Below are positions 1 to 8,925 of a stretch of 64,000 bases of DNA, in pieces. The notes under the pieces were generated by a model. The model saw only the letters and a program-made list of their open reading frames with translations, made no database searches and was not told where the DNA came from. The first letter of the stretch is position 1; the number at the start of each line of letters is the position of its first letter. The position numbers were made by a program, and so were the translations under genes. The stretch is from Rhodobacter capsulatus (lineage in GTDB: Bacteria > Pseudomonadota > Alphaproteobacteria > Rhodobacterales > Rhodobacteraceae), in NCBI RefSeq assembly GCF_003254295.1, contig NZ_QKZO01000005.1, positions 62,001-126,000 on the forward strand. The letters run 5' to 3'.

Positions 1-1272
1 GCGGTGACGCTCGATCGTGCGGGTGGCCATGACCGCGGGCACGTTGCAGCCAAAGCCGACGATCAGCGGCACGAAGGCCTTGCCGGGCAGGCCGATCGCC
101 CGCATCGCGCGGTCCATCACAAAGGCCGCCCGGGCCATGTAGCCTGAATCCTCTAGCACCGAGAGGAAGAGGAACAGGAAGACGACGATCGGAATGAAGG
201 TCGCCACCGTCTGCACGCCGCCGCCAAGGCCGGTGGCGACGATCTCGCGCAGCCAGTCGGGGGTGCCGATGGCGCTCATCGCATTGCCCAGCCAGTCGAC
301 AAAGATCGCCCCCGCCGCGATGTCGAAGAAATCGATGAAGGCGCCGCCGATGTCGATGGTGAAGAGGAACATCAGATACATCAGCGCAAGGAAGATCGGC
401 ACCCCGAAGATGCGGTTCAGCACCACCCGGTCGATCCGGTCGGAGGTGGTTTCCGACACCCGGCGCTGATCGCGGATCGTGGCCGCCATCACCGTGCCGA
501 TGAAGCCGTAACGGGCATCGGCGAGAGCGATGTCGATGTCCTCGCCCAGTTTTTCCGTCAGATCCTTGCGGGCCTGCGTCAGCGCCGTGACCAGCGCCGG
601 ATCGGGCGTGTCGCCCAAAAGGCTGTCGCTTTCCAGCAGCGAGAGCGCGGCCCAGTCAGGCTCCACCCCGCGCGCGGTGGCCAGCGGCTCGATCCGCGGA
701 CGCAGCGCGGCGACCGCCGCCTGCACCGGCGCGGCGTGGAAACTGGCCCGGCGCGGCAGGACGATTTCATGGCCCATCGCCGCCAGACCGGCCTTGAGCG
801 CGGCAACGCCCCGGCCCTCGGCCGCGACGACGCCGTAAACCGGGCAGCCGAGGCTGGCGGACAGCGCCGCAAGATCAAGCTTGAGCCCGCGCGCCTCGGC
901 GATGTCGAGCATGTTGACCGCCAGCACCACCGGAACCTTCATTTCCAGCAGTTGCGCGGTCAGGTAAAGGTTGCGTTCCAGGTTCGAGGCATCGACGATA
1001 TTGAGCACCACATCGGCTTCCCGCGCGGCGACGAAATCGCGGGCGATCTGTTCGTCCAGCGACAGATCCCCTTCGGAGGCATCAAGCGAATAGGTGCCCG
1101 GCAGGTCGATCAGCTCGACCTCGGTCGTGGCTTCGCGGAACCTGCCCGACTTGCGTTCCACGGTGACGCCGGGCCAGTTGCCGACCTGTTGCCGGGCGCC
1201 GGTCAGCGCGTTGAACAAGGTGGTCTTGCCGCAGTTCGGGTTGCCGACGGTGCCGACGATCAGTTTCTTCAT
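1..1272 (-). CDS. feoB: Ferrous iron transporter FeoB (partial, C-terminus beyond window)
   Basis: Inner-membrane Fe(II) uptake GTPase. Only the first 424 codons are inside the window; the reading frame runs off the left edge. The start is the ATG at 1272, giving [18 protein letters not shown]. The GTPase G1 loop GNPNCGKT lies at residues 10-17, the G3 motif DLPG at 56-59 and the G4 motif NMLD at about 120-123. Hydrophobic segments of the channel begin near residue 300, and the family signature [15 protein letters not shown] is visible just before the edge. The start codon overlaps the stop of the upstream feoA by ATGA, so the genes are translationally coupled. Confidence 0.95.
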   Translation of the reverse strand, partial: MKKLIVGTVGNPNCGKTTLFNALTGARQQVGNWPGVTVERKSGRFREATTEVELIDLPGTYSLDASEGDLSLDEQIARDFVAAREADVVLNIVDASNLERNLYLTAQLLEMKVPVVLAVNMLDIAEARGLKLDLAALSASLGCPVYGVVAAEGRGVAALKAGLAAMGHEIVLPRRASFHAAPVQAAVAALRPRIEPLATARGVEPDWAALSLLESDSLLGDTPDPALVTALTQARKDLTEKLGEDIDIALADARYGFIGTVMAATIRDQRRVSETTSDRIDRVVLNRIFGVPIFLALMYLMFLFTIDIGGAFIDFFDIAAGAIFVDWLGNAMSAIGTPDWLREIVATGLGGGVQTVATFIPIVVFLFLFLSVLEDSGYMARAAFVMDRAMRAIGLPGKAFVPLIVGFGCNVPAVMATRTIERHR

Positions 1273-1517
1273 TGTGCGTCCTCCGACAGCATTTCGACCT
1301 GCAACGCATCGGCCTCGGCCTTGCGCAGGGTCAGACGGAAGCCGCGGAGCGCGATTTCCACGGGATCGCCCATCGGCGCCACCCGCTGCACGGTGAATTC
1401 GGCCCCGGGCGTCAGGCCCATCGACAGAAGTTTCGCGCGGTAGCCCCCCGCGCCGCCCGCCAGACGCAGCACCCGGCCCCGGGTGCCGACCTTCATGTCC
1501 TTGAGGTGCAGGGTCAT
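1269..1517 (-). CDS. feoA: FeoA-domain protein (second of two tandem copies)
   Basis: An 82-residue SH3-like FeoA-domain protein, the usual small cytoplasmic partner of FeoB. The family pattern is visible as a basic [21 protein letters not shown] segment followed by [22 protein letters not shown]. It overlaps feoB downstream and the other feoA upstream by ATGA, making a feoA-feoA-feoB operon. This copy resembles the classical FeoA. Its exact role in transport is not settled for the family. Confidence 0.9.
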   Translation of the reverse strand: MTLHLKDMKVGTRGRVLRLAGGAGGYRAKLLSMGLTPGAEFTVQRVAPMGDPVEIALRGFRLTLRKAEADALQVEMLSEDAQ

Positions 1518-1783
1518 TTCAGATCCCCCGTGCGGGACTCGATGACCAGGATCTTTTGCGCCACGCCGCGGCCGATGCCGAAGCGGCTGTCGCCGACGGC
1601 CAGCACCACATGACAGCCCTCGCGCTGCATCAGCCGGATCACCCGACCCGGGCCGATGCCCATCGCCAGCATCCGCGCCGAAAAATCGGCGCAGCCGGAC
1701 AGGCTCTGCACGGTCAGCGCCACCCCAAGGGGCGCCATCGCCAAAGGCAACGCCTTCAGATCGGGGTGAAAAGCCATGGTCAT
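1514..1783 (-). CDS. FeoA-domain protein (first of two tandem copies)
   Basis: An 89-residue FeoA-domain protein when read from the ATG at 1783, which has a GAGG ribosome-binding site about 8 bases upstream; a second ATG at 1777 is possible and an upstream in-frame ATG at 1915 has no support. It shows the FeoA pattern ([43 protein letters not shown]). It is the promoter-proximal gene of the feo operon. It is divergent in sequence from the second copy, so it is not a recent duplication. Confidence 0.85.
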   Translation of the reverse strand: MTMAFHPDLKALPLAMAPLGVALTVQSLSGCADFSARMLAMGIGPGRVIRLMQREGCHVVLAVGDSRFGIGRGVAQKILVIESRTGDLK

Positions 1784-1924
1784 CCGACTGCCTCGCTTAA
1801 TCTGACTGGATAAGTCAAGAACTGCGCCATTCCTGACTGAAATAGTATGGGTCAAAAGCGCGCAGCCGTCAAAGCCCGGCTGCCGAGGGGCTGCGAGAAG
1901 CGTGCCAAGCGGCAAGGGGGCAGA

Positions 1925-2881
1925 TCAGCGGGCCGGGTTCACCTCGATGGTGACATGGGCAAGCTCGCGCAGATGCGCCAGCCTTGCGCGATAGGCGGCG
2001 GGGGGCTGCGGGGCGTCGGCCGTCAGCGCGACGATGGCGCCGTGTTGCCCCGGCCCAAGCTGCCACAGATGCAGGTCGGTGATCCGGGCCACCGGGTCGA
2101 GCGCCGCGCGGATCTCGGCGGGCAGCGTTTCGTCTTGCGGGATGTGATCGACGAGCACGCCGCCCGTCTGTTTCATCAGCCCGAAGGCCCAGCGCCCGAT
2201 CACCAGCGCCCCCAGCAGACCGATGGCCGGATCCAGCCAGACCCAGCCCCAGATCCGCCCGCCGATCAGCGCCACGATCGCCAGAACCGAGGTCAGCGCA
2301 TCGGCCAGAACATGCAGATAGGCGGCGCGCAGGTTGCTGTCATGACCGTTATGATGATGATCGTGGCCGTGATGGTGGTCATGATGGGGATGATGACCCT
2401 CGTGCAGCAGCGCTGCCGAGCCGAGGTTCACGACGAGCCCGATCACCGCGACGGCAATCGCCTGGGCGAAGTCGATGCCGACCGGATTGGCCAGCCGCCA
2501 GAGGCTTTCCGCGGCAATCAGCACCGCCACCACGGCCAGCACCACCGCGCTGGCAAAGCCCGCCAGATCGCCGATCTTGCCGGTGCCGAAGCTGAAGGCC
2601 GGGTTGCGGGCCTGCCGTCGCGCATAGGCATAGGCGGCCGCAGTGATCGTCAGCGCCGCCGCATGGGTCGCCATGTGCCAGCCATCGGCCAGCAGCGCCA
2701 TCGAGCCGAAGACGGTGCCCGCGACGATCTCGGCGAGCATCATCGCCGCGGTGATGCCGATCACCAGCCGGGTGCGGCGGGCATTGCGGTCGTGCGCCGC
2801 GCCCAGAAAGACATGCTCGTGCGGCGCCGCCATCCCGGCAAGACGGGACGCGGCGGCGGGATGTTCGGCGTGATCGTGCAT
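1925..2881 (-). CDS. dmeF: Cation diffusion facilitator, DmeF-type Ni/Co efflux transporter
   Basis: A 318-residue cation diffusion facilitator that would export divalent metal from the cytoplasm in exchange for protons. Six hydrophobic segments can be traced. Candidate transport-site residues are H69-x3-H73 in the second segment (ADGWHMATH) and H190-x3-D194 in the fifth (HVLADALTS). A histidine-rich cytoplasmic loop (residues about 160-181) separates segments four and five, and the N-terminus is also His-rich. The DmeF subgroup is favoured because an RcnR/CsoR-type repressor gene lies 8 bases upstream, the dmeRF arrangement known in rhizobia. Metal specificity is inference. Confidence 0.85.
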   Translation of the reverse strand: MHDHAEHPAAASRLAGMAAPHEHVFLGAAHDRNARRTRLVIGITAAMMLAEIVAGTVFGSMALLADGWHMATHAAALTITAAAYAYARRQARNPAFSFGTGKIGDLAGFASAVVLAVVAVLIAAESLWRLANPVGIDFAQAIAVAVIGLVVNLGSAALLHEGHHPHHDHHHGHDHHHNGHDSNLRAAYLHVLADALTSVLAIVALIGGRIWGWVWLDPAIGLLGALVIGRWAFGLMKQTGGVLVDHIPQDETLPAEIRAALDPVARITDLHLWQLGPGQHGAIVALTADAPQPPAAYRARLAHLRELAHVTIEVNPAR

Positions 2882-2889
2882 GGGAGCCT

Positions 2890-3168
2890 CTATTTCAGAT
2901 AGATCCGCAACGCCTTGGACAATTCCTCTGCGCCGCGCTTGCGGGCCTCGGGGTCGTCGACCTCGCGGATGTGATGCGCCAGATGCGATTCGATCAGTTC
3001 AGCGGTCAGGCCGCTGACCGCGCCGCGCACCGAGGCGACCAGATGCAGGATGCCGCCGCAGTCGCGATCGGCCTCGACGGCGCGTTCGATCGCCTCGATC
3101 TGCCCCTTGAGGCGACGGATGCGCGACAAAAGGGCGGTCTTGTCTTCGGGATGGGTCAGGTGGGACAT
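2890..3168 (-). CDS. dmeR: RcnR/CsoR-family metal-sensing repressor (DmeR-like)
   Basis: A 92-residue all-helical metal-responsive repressor. The start at 3168 (MSHLTHPED) gives the normal family length; upstream in-frame sequence is not protein-like. The RcnR-type ligand set is present: His3, Cys37 (DRDCGG), His62 and His65/66 (SHLAHH). The cysteine in helix one together with the N-terminal histidine points to nickel/cobalt-type sensing rather than copper sensing. It directly precedes dmeF, and a G-tract-containing candidate operator lies 12-43 bases upstream of the start. Confidence 0.88.
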   Translation of the reverse strand: MSHLTHPEDKTALLSRIRRLKGQIEAIERAVEADRDCGGILHLVASVRGAVSGLTAELIESHLAHHIREVDDPEARKRGAEELSKALRIYLK

Positions 3169-3179
3169 GCTGGCTTTCG

Positions 3180-3211
3180 GTATAGCTATAGGGGTATGGG
3201 TATCATATCCC
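3180..3211 (-). promoter_or_regulatory. Candidate RcnR/CsoR-type operator of dmeRF
   Basis: The segment contains two short G-tracts embedded in alternating AT steps (TATAGCTATAGGGGTATGGG). RcnR/CsoR-family repressors bind G/C-tracts flanked by AT-rich inverted repeats, so the position just ahead of the repressor gene suggests autoregulation. The assignment rests on base pattern and position only. Confidence 0.45.
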
Positions 3212-3319
3212 GGGCCTTGCGGCAAGGCGCAGACTTGACGTGACCAAGTAAAACAGTCAACTATTCCCCACCCAGCCTTGCGCACGGCAGCCCCCCCTTC
3301 CCTTTCGAAAGGTTCGCCG

Positions 3320-3781
3320 ATGTCGCATTCCGGTTGTTCGTCTCGCACCGCCTTTGGCCCCGCGCCCGCGCCGGGATCACAGCCCTGGGCGCTGCTGCAG
3401 ATCCTGCGGCTGCAGATTCAAAGCCAGATCGCCCCGGAACGGCACAGCTGGCAGCGCGGTCTGGCGCTGGCTTCGTCGGTCTGGGGAGAGATCGAGGGGC
3501 CGCAGGTCTTTGCCGCGCTGGCCGGGATGCTGGAGCAGATGGGGCGGTCGCGGCGCTCGATGTTCCGGTTCTCGAACCCGGATTGCAGCGGCTGTGCGGC
3601 CATGATGACCGCGCATGAATCGCTTTTCCTTCAGATCGTTACCTTGATCTGGCAGGGTCAGGTCGAGAAGGCGGAACGGGCGGCCTTCCTGCTGTGCGAG
3701 GCGAATGATGTCTCGGGCCTTGTGCAGGCGGCGACGCGTCTGGCGCTGGTGCTGCCAAGCGAGGCCACCGCGCGGCCTTGA
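3320..3781 (+). CDS. Hypothetical protein, mostly helical, with a CxxC motif
   Basis: A 153-residue protein I do not recognise. The start at 3320 follows an AAGG ribosome-binding site by seven bases. The N-terminus is short and Ser/Gly/Pro-rich, followed by amphipathic helices. Cys residues occur near the start (SGC) and as DCSGC at about residues 88-92, and a single Cys in FLLCEAND, which could bind metal or form a disulfide. It is divergently arranged with dmeR. A TTGAC/GTCAA inverted repeat (3234-3260) lies in its upstream region. No function is proposed. Confidence 0.75.
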   Translation: MSHSGCSSRTAFGPAPAPGSQPWALLQILRLQIQSQIAPERHSWQRGLALASSVWGEIEGPQVFAALAGMLEQMGRSRRSMFRFSNPDCSGCAAMMTAHESLFLQIVTLIWQGQVEKAERAAFLLCEANDVSGLVQAATRLALVLPSEATARP

Positions 3782-3828
3782 CCTCCCATAGGGGCGGCAA
3801 TTCGAAAGCGATTTCAGGGGGATTTACA

Positions 3829-3905
3829 TGGTCGGAGCGAGAGGATTCGAACCTCCGACCCCCTGCTCCCGAAGCAGGTGCGCTACCAGGCTGCGCTACG
3901 CTCCG
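3829..3905 (-). tRNA. tRNA-Pro (anticodon CGG)
   Basis: A 77-nt cloverleaf on the minus strand. The acceptor stem CGGAGCG pairs with CGCTCCG, the anticodon arm reads CCTGC-TTCGGGA-GCAGG (anticodon CGG), and the T-arm contains GGTTCGAATCC. The discriminator base is A and the CCA end is encoded. Any protein reading across this segment is spurious. Confidence 0.97.
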
Positions 3906-3963
3906 ACCGTGTGGGGCGGGAGTTACCGAACCCCGAAGGTATTTGCAAGGGGGATTCGTGCGG

Positions 3964-4932
3964 CTATCTGCGCGTTCCCGCATTCAGCGCCCGTTGCAGG
4001 ATCGAAGGCCGCGGCGTGGTCACCGTTTCGGTGCGGCCGCGGGTCCGCAGCACCGGGGTGTTTTGCGACACGTCGGCGGTGCTTTCGCGCCAGACGATGT
4101 AAAGCCCGGACAGAATCACCACCCCCGCGCCGACCAGCGTCCGGGCATCCACCGGCTCGTGAAACAGCACCCAGCCGAAGAAGACCGCCCAAAGGATCTG
4201 CGAATATTGCATCGGCGCAACGATCACCGCCTCGCCCAGCCGATAGGCCAGAATGCTGAGGAAAGCCGCGACAAGGCCGAAGAGCGCAACGATCGCCATC
4301 AGACCAAGGTCGGGCAGTTGCAGGGGCACCCAGACGAAGGGCAGCGCCACCCCCATCGCCAGAAAGTTGCCCAGAAGCGGCGAGAGCAGCAGCACGACCG
4401 AGCGTTCCTCATGGCCGATCTTGCGCACGATCACCGAGGCGAGCGCGCCGCAGAAGGCGGCGCAGACTGCGGCCAGATGCCCGAGGCCCAGTTCGGCCTG
4501 ACCGGGGCGCACGACGATGATCACCCCGATCAGCCCGACGATGACCGCGGCCCAGCGATGCCAGCCGACGCGCTCGCCCAGGATCGGAATCGCCATGATC
4601 GTCAGGAGCAGCGGCATGGCAAACAAGAGCGGATAGACCTGCGCCAGCGGCAGATGCGCAAAGGCGTAAAAGGCGCTGACCGAGGTGGCGACGGTGGCGA
4701 CAGCGCGCAGGATCACCCAGAACGGCCGCACCGGGCGCAGGCTGCCCGCGCGCGGATCACGCAGCAAGATGACGGTGAGAAGCGGAAAGGACAGCAGCGC
4801 GGCGAAGAAGATGATCTGCACCGCGGAATAGCTGTAGCCCAGCTGCTTCACCACCGCGTCATGCGTCGCATAGATCGCCATCGACAGAAGCCCCAGACCG
4901 GCCCCTTTCGCGTTCTGCTTGCCCGAATGCAT
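3964..4932 (-). CDS. EamA/DMT-superfamily transporter
   Basis: A 322-residue inner-membrane protein with about ten hydrophobic segments arranged as two EamA repeats (roughly residues 10-145 and 150-285). Family features include the conserved GER segment after segment four (IPILGERVGWHRW) and the corresponding second-half motif FFGWVLFHEPVDARTLVGAGVVILSG. The C-terminal 35 residues are polar. DMT transporters export metabolites or amino acids; the substrate cannot be deduced. The gene stands alone between tRNA-Pro and leuB. Confidence 0.85.
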   Translation of the reverse strand: MHSGKQNAKGAGLGLLSMAIYATHDAVVKQLGYSYSAVQIIFFAALLSFPLLTVILLRDPRAGSLRPVRPFWVILRAVATVATSVSAFYAFAHLPLAQVYPLLFAMPLLLTIMAIPILGERVGWHRWAAVIVGLIGVIIVVRPGQAELGLGHLAAVCAAFCGALASVIVRKIGHEERSVVLLLSPLLGNFLAMGVALPFVWVPLQLPDLGLMAIVALFGLVAAFLSILAYRLGEAVIVAPMQYSQILWAVFFGWVLFHEPVDARTLVGAGVVILSGLYIVWRESTADVSQNTPVLRTRGRTETVTTPRPSILQRALNAGTRR

Positions 4933-4991
4933 GGATGTCCTCCGTTACCGCTGACAATCGCGCCGAAGCGGCCCGGATGCAAGCGGCGCCA

Positions 4992-5024
4992 ATGAAAACG
5001 GCGCGGGGGATTACCCTCGCGCCG
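4992..5024 (-). terminator. Rho-independent terminator of leuB
   Basis: On the minus strand a GC-rich stem (ACGGCGCG with CGCGCCGT plus a GGG/CCC extension around a TAAT loop) is followed by GTTTTCATT. It starts 22 bases after the leuB stop codon. Confidence 0.7.
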
Positions 5025-5045
5025 TCCTGTCGTCTGGTCGGAAGA

Positions 5046-6155
5046 TCAGAGGCTGGCGTTCAGCGCCTCGATGATCTTGTCGCCCATTTCGGTGGTCGAA
5101 ACCGGCTTGCCGCCCTCGGGGCCCATCAGATCGGCGGTGCGGACGCCATCGGCCAGCACTTTCTCGATCGCCTTTTCAAGGCGCGTCGCCTCGTCGCCCT
5201 GATCGAAGCTGTAGCGCAGCGCCATCGCGAAGGAGAGGATGCAGGCGATCGGGTTCGCCTTGCCCTGTCCCGCGATATCGGGCGCCGAGCCATGCACGGG
5301 CTCATACATCGCCTTCGGACGGCCATTCGCCATCGGCGCGCCAAGGCTGGCCGAGGGCAGCATGCCCAGCGAGCCGGTCAGCATCGCGGCGCAGTCCGAG
5401 AGCACGTCGCCAAACAGGTTGTCGGTGACGATCACGTCGAATTGCTTCGGCCGCCGCACCAGCTGCATGGCGCCGTTGTCGGCATACATGTGGCTGAGCT
5501 CGACATCCGGATATTCGTTGTCATGCACCCATTGCACTTCCTCGCGCCACAGGATGCCCGATTCCATCACATTGGCCTTCTCCATCGAGCAGACCTTGTT
5601 GCCGCGACGACGCGCCAGCTCAAAGGCCGAACGGGCGACGCGGCGGATTTCCTCGGTCGTGTAGACCTGGGTGTTGATGCCCACGCGCGAGCCGTCGGGC
5701 TGCGTGGTGATGCCGCGCGGCGTGCCGAAATAGACGCCCGAGGTCAGTTCGCGCACGATCATGATATCCAGACCGGCGACGACATCCTTTTTCAGCGAGG
5801 AAAAATCGGCCAGCGCGTCGAAGCACTGCGCGGGGCGCAGGTTGGCGTAAAGGTCCATTTCCTTGCGCAGCCGCAAAAGGCCGCGTTCCGGTTTCACCGA
5901 GAAATCGAGCACGTCATATTTCGGCCCGCCGACGGCGCCCAGCAGCACGGCATCGACCTCTTGCGCCCTGGCCATCGTCGCATCGGCCAGCGGCACGCCG
6001 TGGACATCATAGGCGGCCCCGCCGACCAGATCCTCGCTAACGTCGAAGGCCAGCCCGCGCTTGTCGCCATACCAGGAAATGATCTTCTTCACTTCGGCCA
6101 TGACCTCGGGGCCGATGCCGTCACCGGCAAGGATGAGAAGGGAAGGGTTGGCCAT
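5046..6155 (-). CDS. leuB: 3-isopropylmalate dehydrogenase
   Basis: Oxidises and decarboxylates 3-isopropylmalate to 2-oxoisocaproate with NAD+, the third step of leucine synthesis in the cytoplasm. From the ATG at 6155 ([19 protein letters not shown]) it has 369 residues, the normal family length; an adjacent ATG at 6158 is possible. Recognisable segments are the N-terminal GDGIGPEV, the DLYANLRPA substrate region, the [29 protein letters not shown] metal/substrate segment and [18 protein letters not shown] near the coenzyme site. The other leucine genes lie about 2 kb upstream on the same strand. Confidence 0.96.
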   Translation of the reverse strand: MANPSLLILAGDGIGPEVMAEVKKIISWYGDKRGLAFDVSEDLVGGAAYDVHGVPLADATMARAQEVDAVLLGAVGGPKYDVLDFSVKPERGLLRLRKEMDLYANLRPAQCFDALADFSSLKKDVVAGLDIMIVRELTSGVYFGTPRGITTQPDGSRVGINTQVYTTEEIRRVARSAFELARRRGNKVCSMEKANVMESGILWREEVQWVHDNEYPDVELSHMYADNGAMQLVRRPKQFDVIVTDNLFGDVLSDCAAMLTGSLGMLPSASLGAPMANGRPKAMYEPVHGSAPDIAGQGKANPIACILSFAMALRYSFDQGDEATRLEKAIEKVLADGVRTADLMGPEGGKPVSTTEMGDKIIEALNASL

Positions 6156-6224
6156 CATTTTCTCCAACGGAACAAGGGTTGCAAGCGGCCTAGCCGAGGG
6201 CCGGTGCCGGGTCAAGCGCGGGTC

Positions 6225-7217
6225 TTACGGCAGGGCCAGATCGACCCACACAAGACGGTGTCTGCCCGCCTGCGGATCGCCGATCGTGCCCGCGGCCAGA
6301 ACCGTCAGCCCGGCGGCGGGCAGGATGTAATCCAGCCGCAGCGGGCCGACGCCGCCGCCGAAATCGGCGGTGGCAAGCGGGTGGGTCGGTGGCGCATCGG
6401 GGGCGGTCGGGCGCGGATCCTGCAGCCGCGGATCGGCAAGAAGGCGTTGCATGACATTTCGCTGCCCCTCGCCGCGGTCGGGGTCAAGGTTGGCAAGGCC
6501 CAGGATCACGAAGGGGGCAGCGGGGGCCTGCGGCAAGTCGCCGTTCAGATAGTGCCGCCAGAACGCGGTTTCATCGCCGTTGCGACGGCCGTTGCGATCC
6601 TCGGGCCCGTCAAAGACCGGGGTCGTCGCGGCATAGGCCCACAGATGCAGGACCCCTGCCCCGGTCTGCACTGGCACATCCCAGAACGCGGTCGAGGCAA
6701 GCCGCTGCACCGTCTCGGCGCCCTCTGGCAGGTTCGCCTGCGGGAGTTGCGATCCGGGCAGATCCGCCCACAGAAACCCCGAAAAATCCCGCGCCTGATC
6801 CGCCAGGATCGGCCGTTTCGTGAGCAGCGCCAGACCGTGCTGGCCGGTGAATTGCCCGTAGCCCTGCGCATCGCGCGGCTCGGAGAGCCTGCCGTTGCCG
6901 TCGATGTCGAAGCCGGTGTCGATCCCGGTATTGGGCTGCGGCGCATGGGCAAAGGGGTAGTCAAGCCCCTGCCCCGCCAGCCGCTTTTGCAAGGCGCCCA
7001 GCGCCTCGGACCGATAGTCCCAGTCCAGATCGGTGAGCAGCAGAACATCGGGCTGCGCCGCGACGATCACGGCCACGGCCGCCGCAATCTGCGGATCATC
7101 ACCCTTTTGCAGCGCCGCCAGCACCAGCCCCGGACCGGGGCGCGACAGGCCTGCGGAAAAGGTCGCCAGCCGCAGCGTTTCGGCCGCGGCGGGAAGGCCG
7201 AGGAGCACCGCGATCAG
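6225..7217 (-). CDS. Exported endonuclease/exonuclease/phosphatase-fold protein with altered active site
   Basis: A protein of about 330 residues with a short hydrophobic leader ending PAAAE and then a metal-dependent endonuclease/phosphatase-type fold (DVLLLTDLDWDYR; RNGDETAFW; the C-terminal LRLDYILPAAGL and HRLVWVDL). The start is uncertain: no ATG sits at a suitable place, and CTG at 7217 (overlapping the stop of the upstream gene) or GTG at 7208 are the best options. The catalytic Asp expected in the G-D-x-N motif is Leu here (LGLANLDP), and the SDH triad reads GRH, so activity may be lost or changed. Confidence 0.7.
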   Translation of the reverse strand: MIAVLLGLPAAAETLRLATFSAGLSRPGPGLVLAALQKGDDPQIAAAVAVIVAAQPDVLLLTDLDWDYRSEALGALQKRLAGQGLDYPFAHAPQPNTGIDTGFDIDGNGRLSEPRDAQGYGQFTGQHGLALLTKRPILADQARDFSGFLWADLPGSQLPQANLPEGAETVQRLASTAFWDVPVQTGAGVLHLWAYAATTPVFDGPEDRNGRRNGDETAFWRHYLNGDLPQAPAAPFVILGLANLDPDRGEGQRNVMQRLLADPRLQDPRPTAPDAPPTHPLATADFGGGVGPLRLDYILPAAGLTVLAAGTIGDPQAGRHRLVWVDLALP

Positions 7218-8134
7218 GCCGGATGCAACTCCGCAAGGCCCGAGACGCGGCGTTTTTCCTCGATCATGCTGGCCACCCGGCCCATCGCGATGCCGCGCAT
7301 GAGCAGGCTGGCGGGAAGGAAAGCCCATGCCGTCACCGTCCAGATCATCGTATGCGGCGCGTCCAGCGTCACCGGGGAAAAGCCCGCCGAAACCGCCTTG
7401 ATCACCGCCGGGATAAGGAAGGGCAAAAGGAAGCCCAGCGCAATGTTGAACCAGGCGTCGCGGCGCAGACGTTCGACGACATCGCCGCCCGCCGTGGGGT
7501 CGAAGGTCGGCAGGTTGACCCAGACGTTGAACCCCTGCCCCGAGGTCGGCCAGCCCGTCGCGCGGATCATCACCACGAAAGACCCCATCGTGATCAGCGA
7601 GGTCATGTAGGCGATGCCGCCCGCGGTGCGGAGGATCCCGATCTGCTCGGCCGAGGCGTCTGCGGGCAGCATCAGCACCAGAAGCCGCACCGGCGAATAA
7701 GGCAGATCGATCGACCGCGCCATCGCCGAGCCCAGCACATCGACGAAAAGCGTCAGCGTCGAGGGTTCGGTCCGGGCCAGAACCACCATCGACAGCAGGC
7801 CCACCGTCACCACCAGCAAGGCATAGCGGATGCGGTTGAAAGGCGGCGCGTCGCGGAATTCGATCAGCCCCGGATAGACCGAGGCATATTCGAAAAAGGT
7901 CAGCGCGGCGGCAAAGATCCCCACAAGGGCGACGATCTGGCCGGTGTCGTCGCTGATCGACGGAAGCAGAAGCGACGGCAGGGCGATGGCCGCAAGGACC
8001 AGAATTGCCCGCACCAATGCGCCAAGATAACGTGCCACCACGATCCTGCCCTTTGCCCTTGCCAGTTCCGATGCTTTGCCGGAACCGTGCCAGTCGTTGC
8101 CGCCAATTGTGGCGAGATGCCTCATTCTTGCCAT
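7214..8134 (-). CDS. Multispanning inner-membrane protein of unknown function
   Basis: A 306-residue protein from the ATG at 8134, preceded by AGGG at a seven-base spacing; an in-frame ATG at 8188 lacks a ribosome-binding site. Six to seven hydrophobic segments are visible (ALVRAILVLAAIALPSLLL; IVALVGIFAAALTFFEYA; YALLVVTVGLLSMVVLA; SLITMGSFVVMI; IALGFLLPFLIPAVI; WTVTAWAFLPASLLMRG). No catalytic or transport signature is recognised. The downstream secreted protein begins within its stop codon, suggesting coexpression. Confidence 0.75.
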   Translation of the reverse strand: MARMRHLATIGGNDWHGSGKASELARAKGRIVVARYLGALVRAILVLAAIALPSLLLPSISDDTGQIVALVGIFAAALTFFEYASVYPGLIEFRDAPPFNRIRYALLVVTVGLLSMVVLARTEPSTLTLFVDVLGSAMARSIDLPYSPVRLLVLMLPADASAEQIGILRTAGGIAYMTSLITMGSFVVMIRATGWPTSGQGFNVWVNLPTFDPTAGGDVVERLRRDAWFNIALGFLLPFLIPAVIKAVSAGFSPVTLDAPHTMIWTVTAWAFLPASLLMRGIAMGRVASMIEEKRRVSGLAELHPA

Positions 8135-8240
8135 GGAATTGCCCTGTTTCGCCGGGGGTGGCAACCAATGCTTAACGTCTCGGACCATAATCAGACGTTT
8201 TCTGGGAAGAACTAGTGCGCGAATGCATCAATTTTGGTGC

Positions 8241-8267
8241 AAAAATAAGGCCGCCCAGTGGGCGGCC
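8241..8267 (-). terminator. Rho-independent terminator of leuCD
   Basis: An 8-bp stem GGCCGCCC/GGGCGGCC with a three-base loop is followed on the minus strand by TTATTTTT. It lies 40 bases past the leuD stop. Confidence 0.85.
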
Positions 8268-8307
8268 CTTCATCTTGTGTTTCAAGGTCTTGGCGCCACT
8301 AAAGGGC

Positions 8308-8913
8308 TCAGACCCAAGGGCGGCTTTGCGCCGATTGCGACTCGAAGCTGTCGATCGCCGCAGCCTTTTCCAGCGTCAGCCCGATGTCATCGAGCCCGTT
8401 GAGCAGGCAGTGCTTCTTGAAGGCATCGACCTCGAATTTGATCACCTGACCGTCCGAGGTGGTGATCTCCTGCGCTTCCAGATCCACCGTCATCCGGGCA
8501 TTCTCGCCGCGGTCGGCATCCTTCATCAGCAGCTCCACCTGTTCGGCGGGCAGCACGATCGGCAGCATCCCGTTCTTGAAGGAGTTGTTGAAGAAGATAT
8601 CCGCGAACGAGGTCGAGACGATCACCTTGATGCCGAAATCCGCGAGCGCCCAGGGCGCATGTTCGCGCGAGGAGCCGCAGCCGAAATTGTCGCCCGCGAT
8701 CAGGATTTCCGTCTTGCGGTATTGCGGCTTGTTGAGCACGAAATCGGCGATCTCGTTGCCCGCACGGTCATAGCGCATCTCGTCGAAGGCATGCACGCCA
8801 AGGCCGGTGCGCTTGATCGTCTTCAGGAACCCTTTCGGGATGATCATGTCGGTGTCGATGTTGACAAGCGGCATGGGGGCGGCGATTCCGGTGAATTTTT
8901 CGAACTTCTTCAT
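8308..8913 (-). CDS. leuD: 3-isopropylmalate dehydratase small subunit
   Basis: Small subunit (201 residues) of the enzyme that isomerises 2-isopropylmalate to 3-isopropylmalate. The N-terminal segment [19 protein letters not shown] and the swivelling-domain motif [14 protein letters not shown] (about residues 75-88) are characteristic. It follows leuC by 12 bases and ends before a strong terminator, so leuC-leuD form an operon. Confidence 0.96.
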   Translation of the reverse strand: MKKFEKFTGIAAPMPLVNIDTDMIIPKGFLKTIKRTGLGVHAFDEMRYDRAGNEIADFVLNKPQYRKTEILIAGDNFGCGSSREHAPWALADFGIKVIVSTSFADIFFNNSFKNGMLPIVLPAEQVELLMKDADRGENARMTVDLEAQEITTSDGQVIKFEVDAFKKHCLLNGLDDIGLTLEKAAAIDSFESQSAQSRPWV

Positions 8914-8925
8914 GGCTTTGCCCCC

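Noticed and set aside
1784-1860. Fur/Irr/RirA box before the feo operon
   Set aside because: Repeated TGACTG elements are present but match no iron-regulator consensus that I can state with confidence.
4935-7610. Long plus-strand reading frame of 891 codons opposite leuB and the following gene
   Set aside because: It is antisense to conserved genes, His/Arg/Gln-rich without any domain, typical of GC-rich shadow frames.
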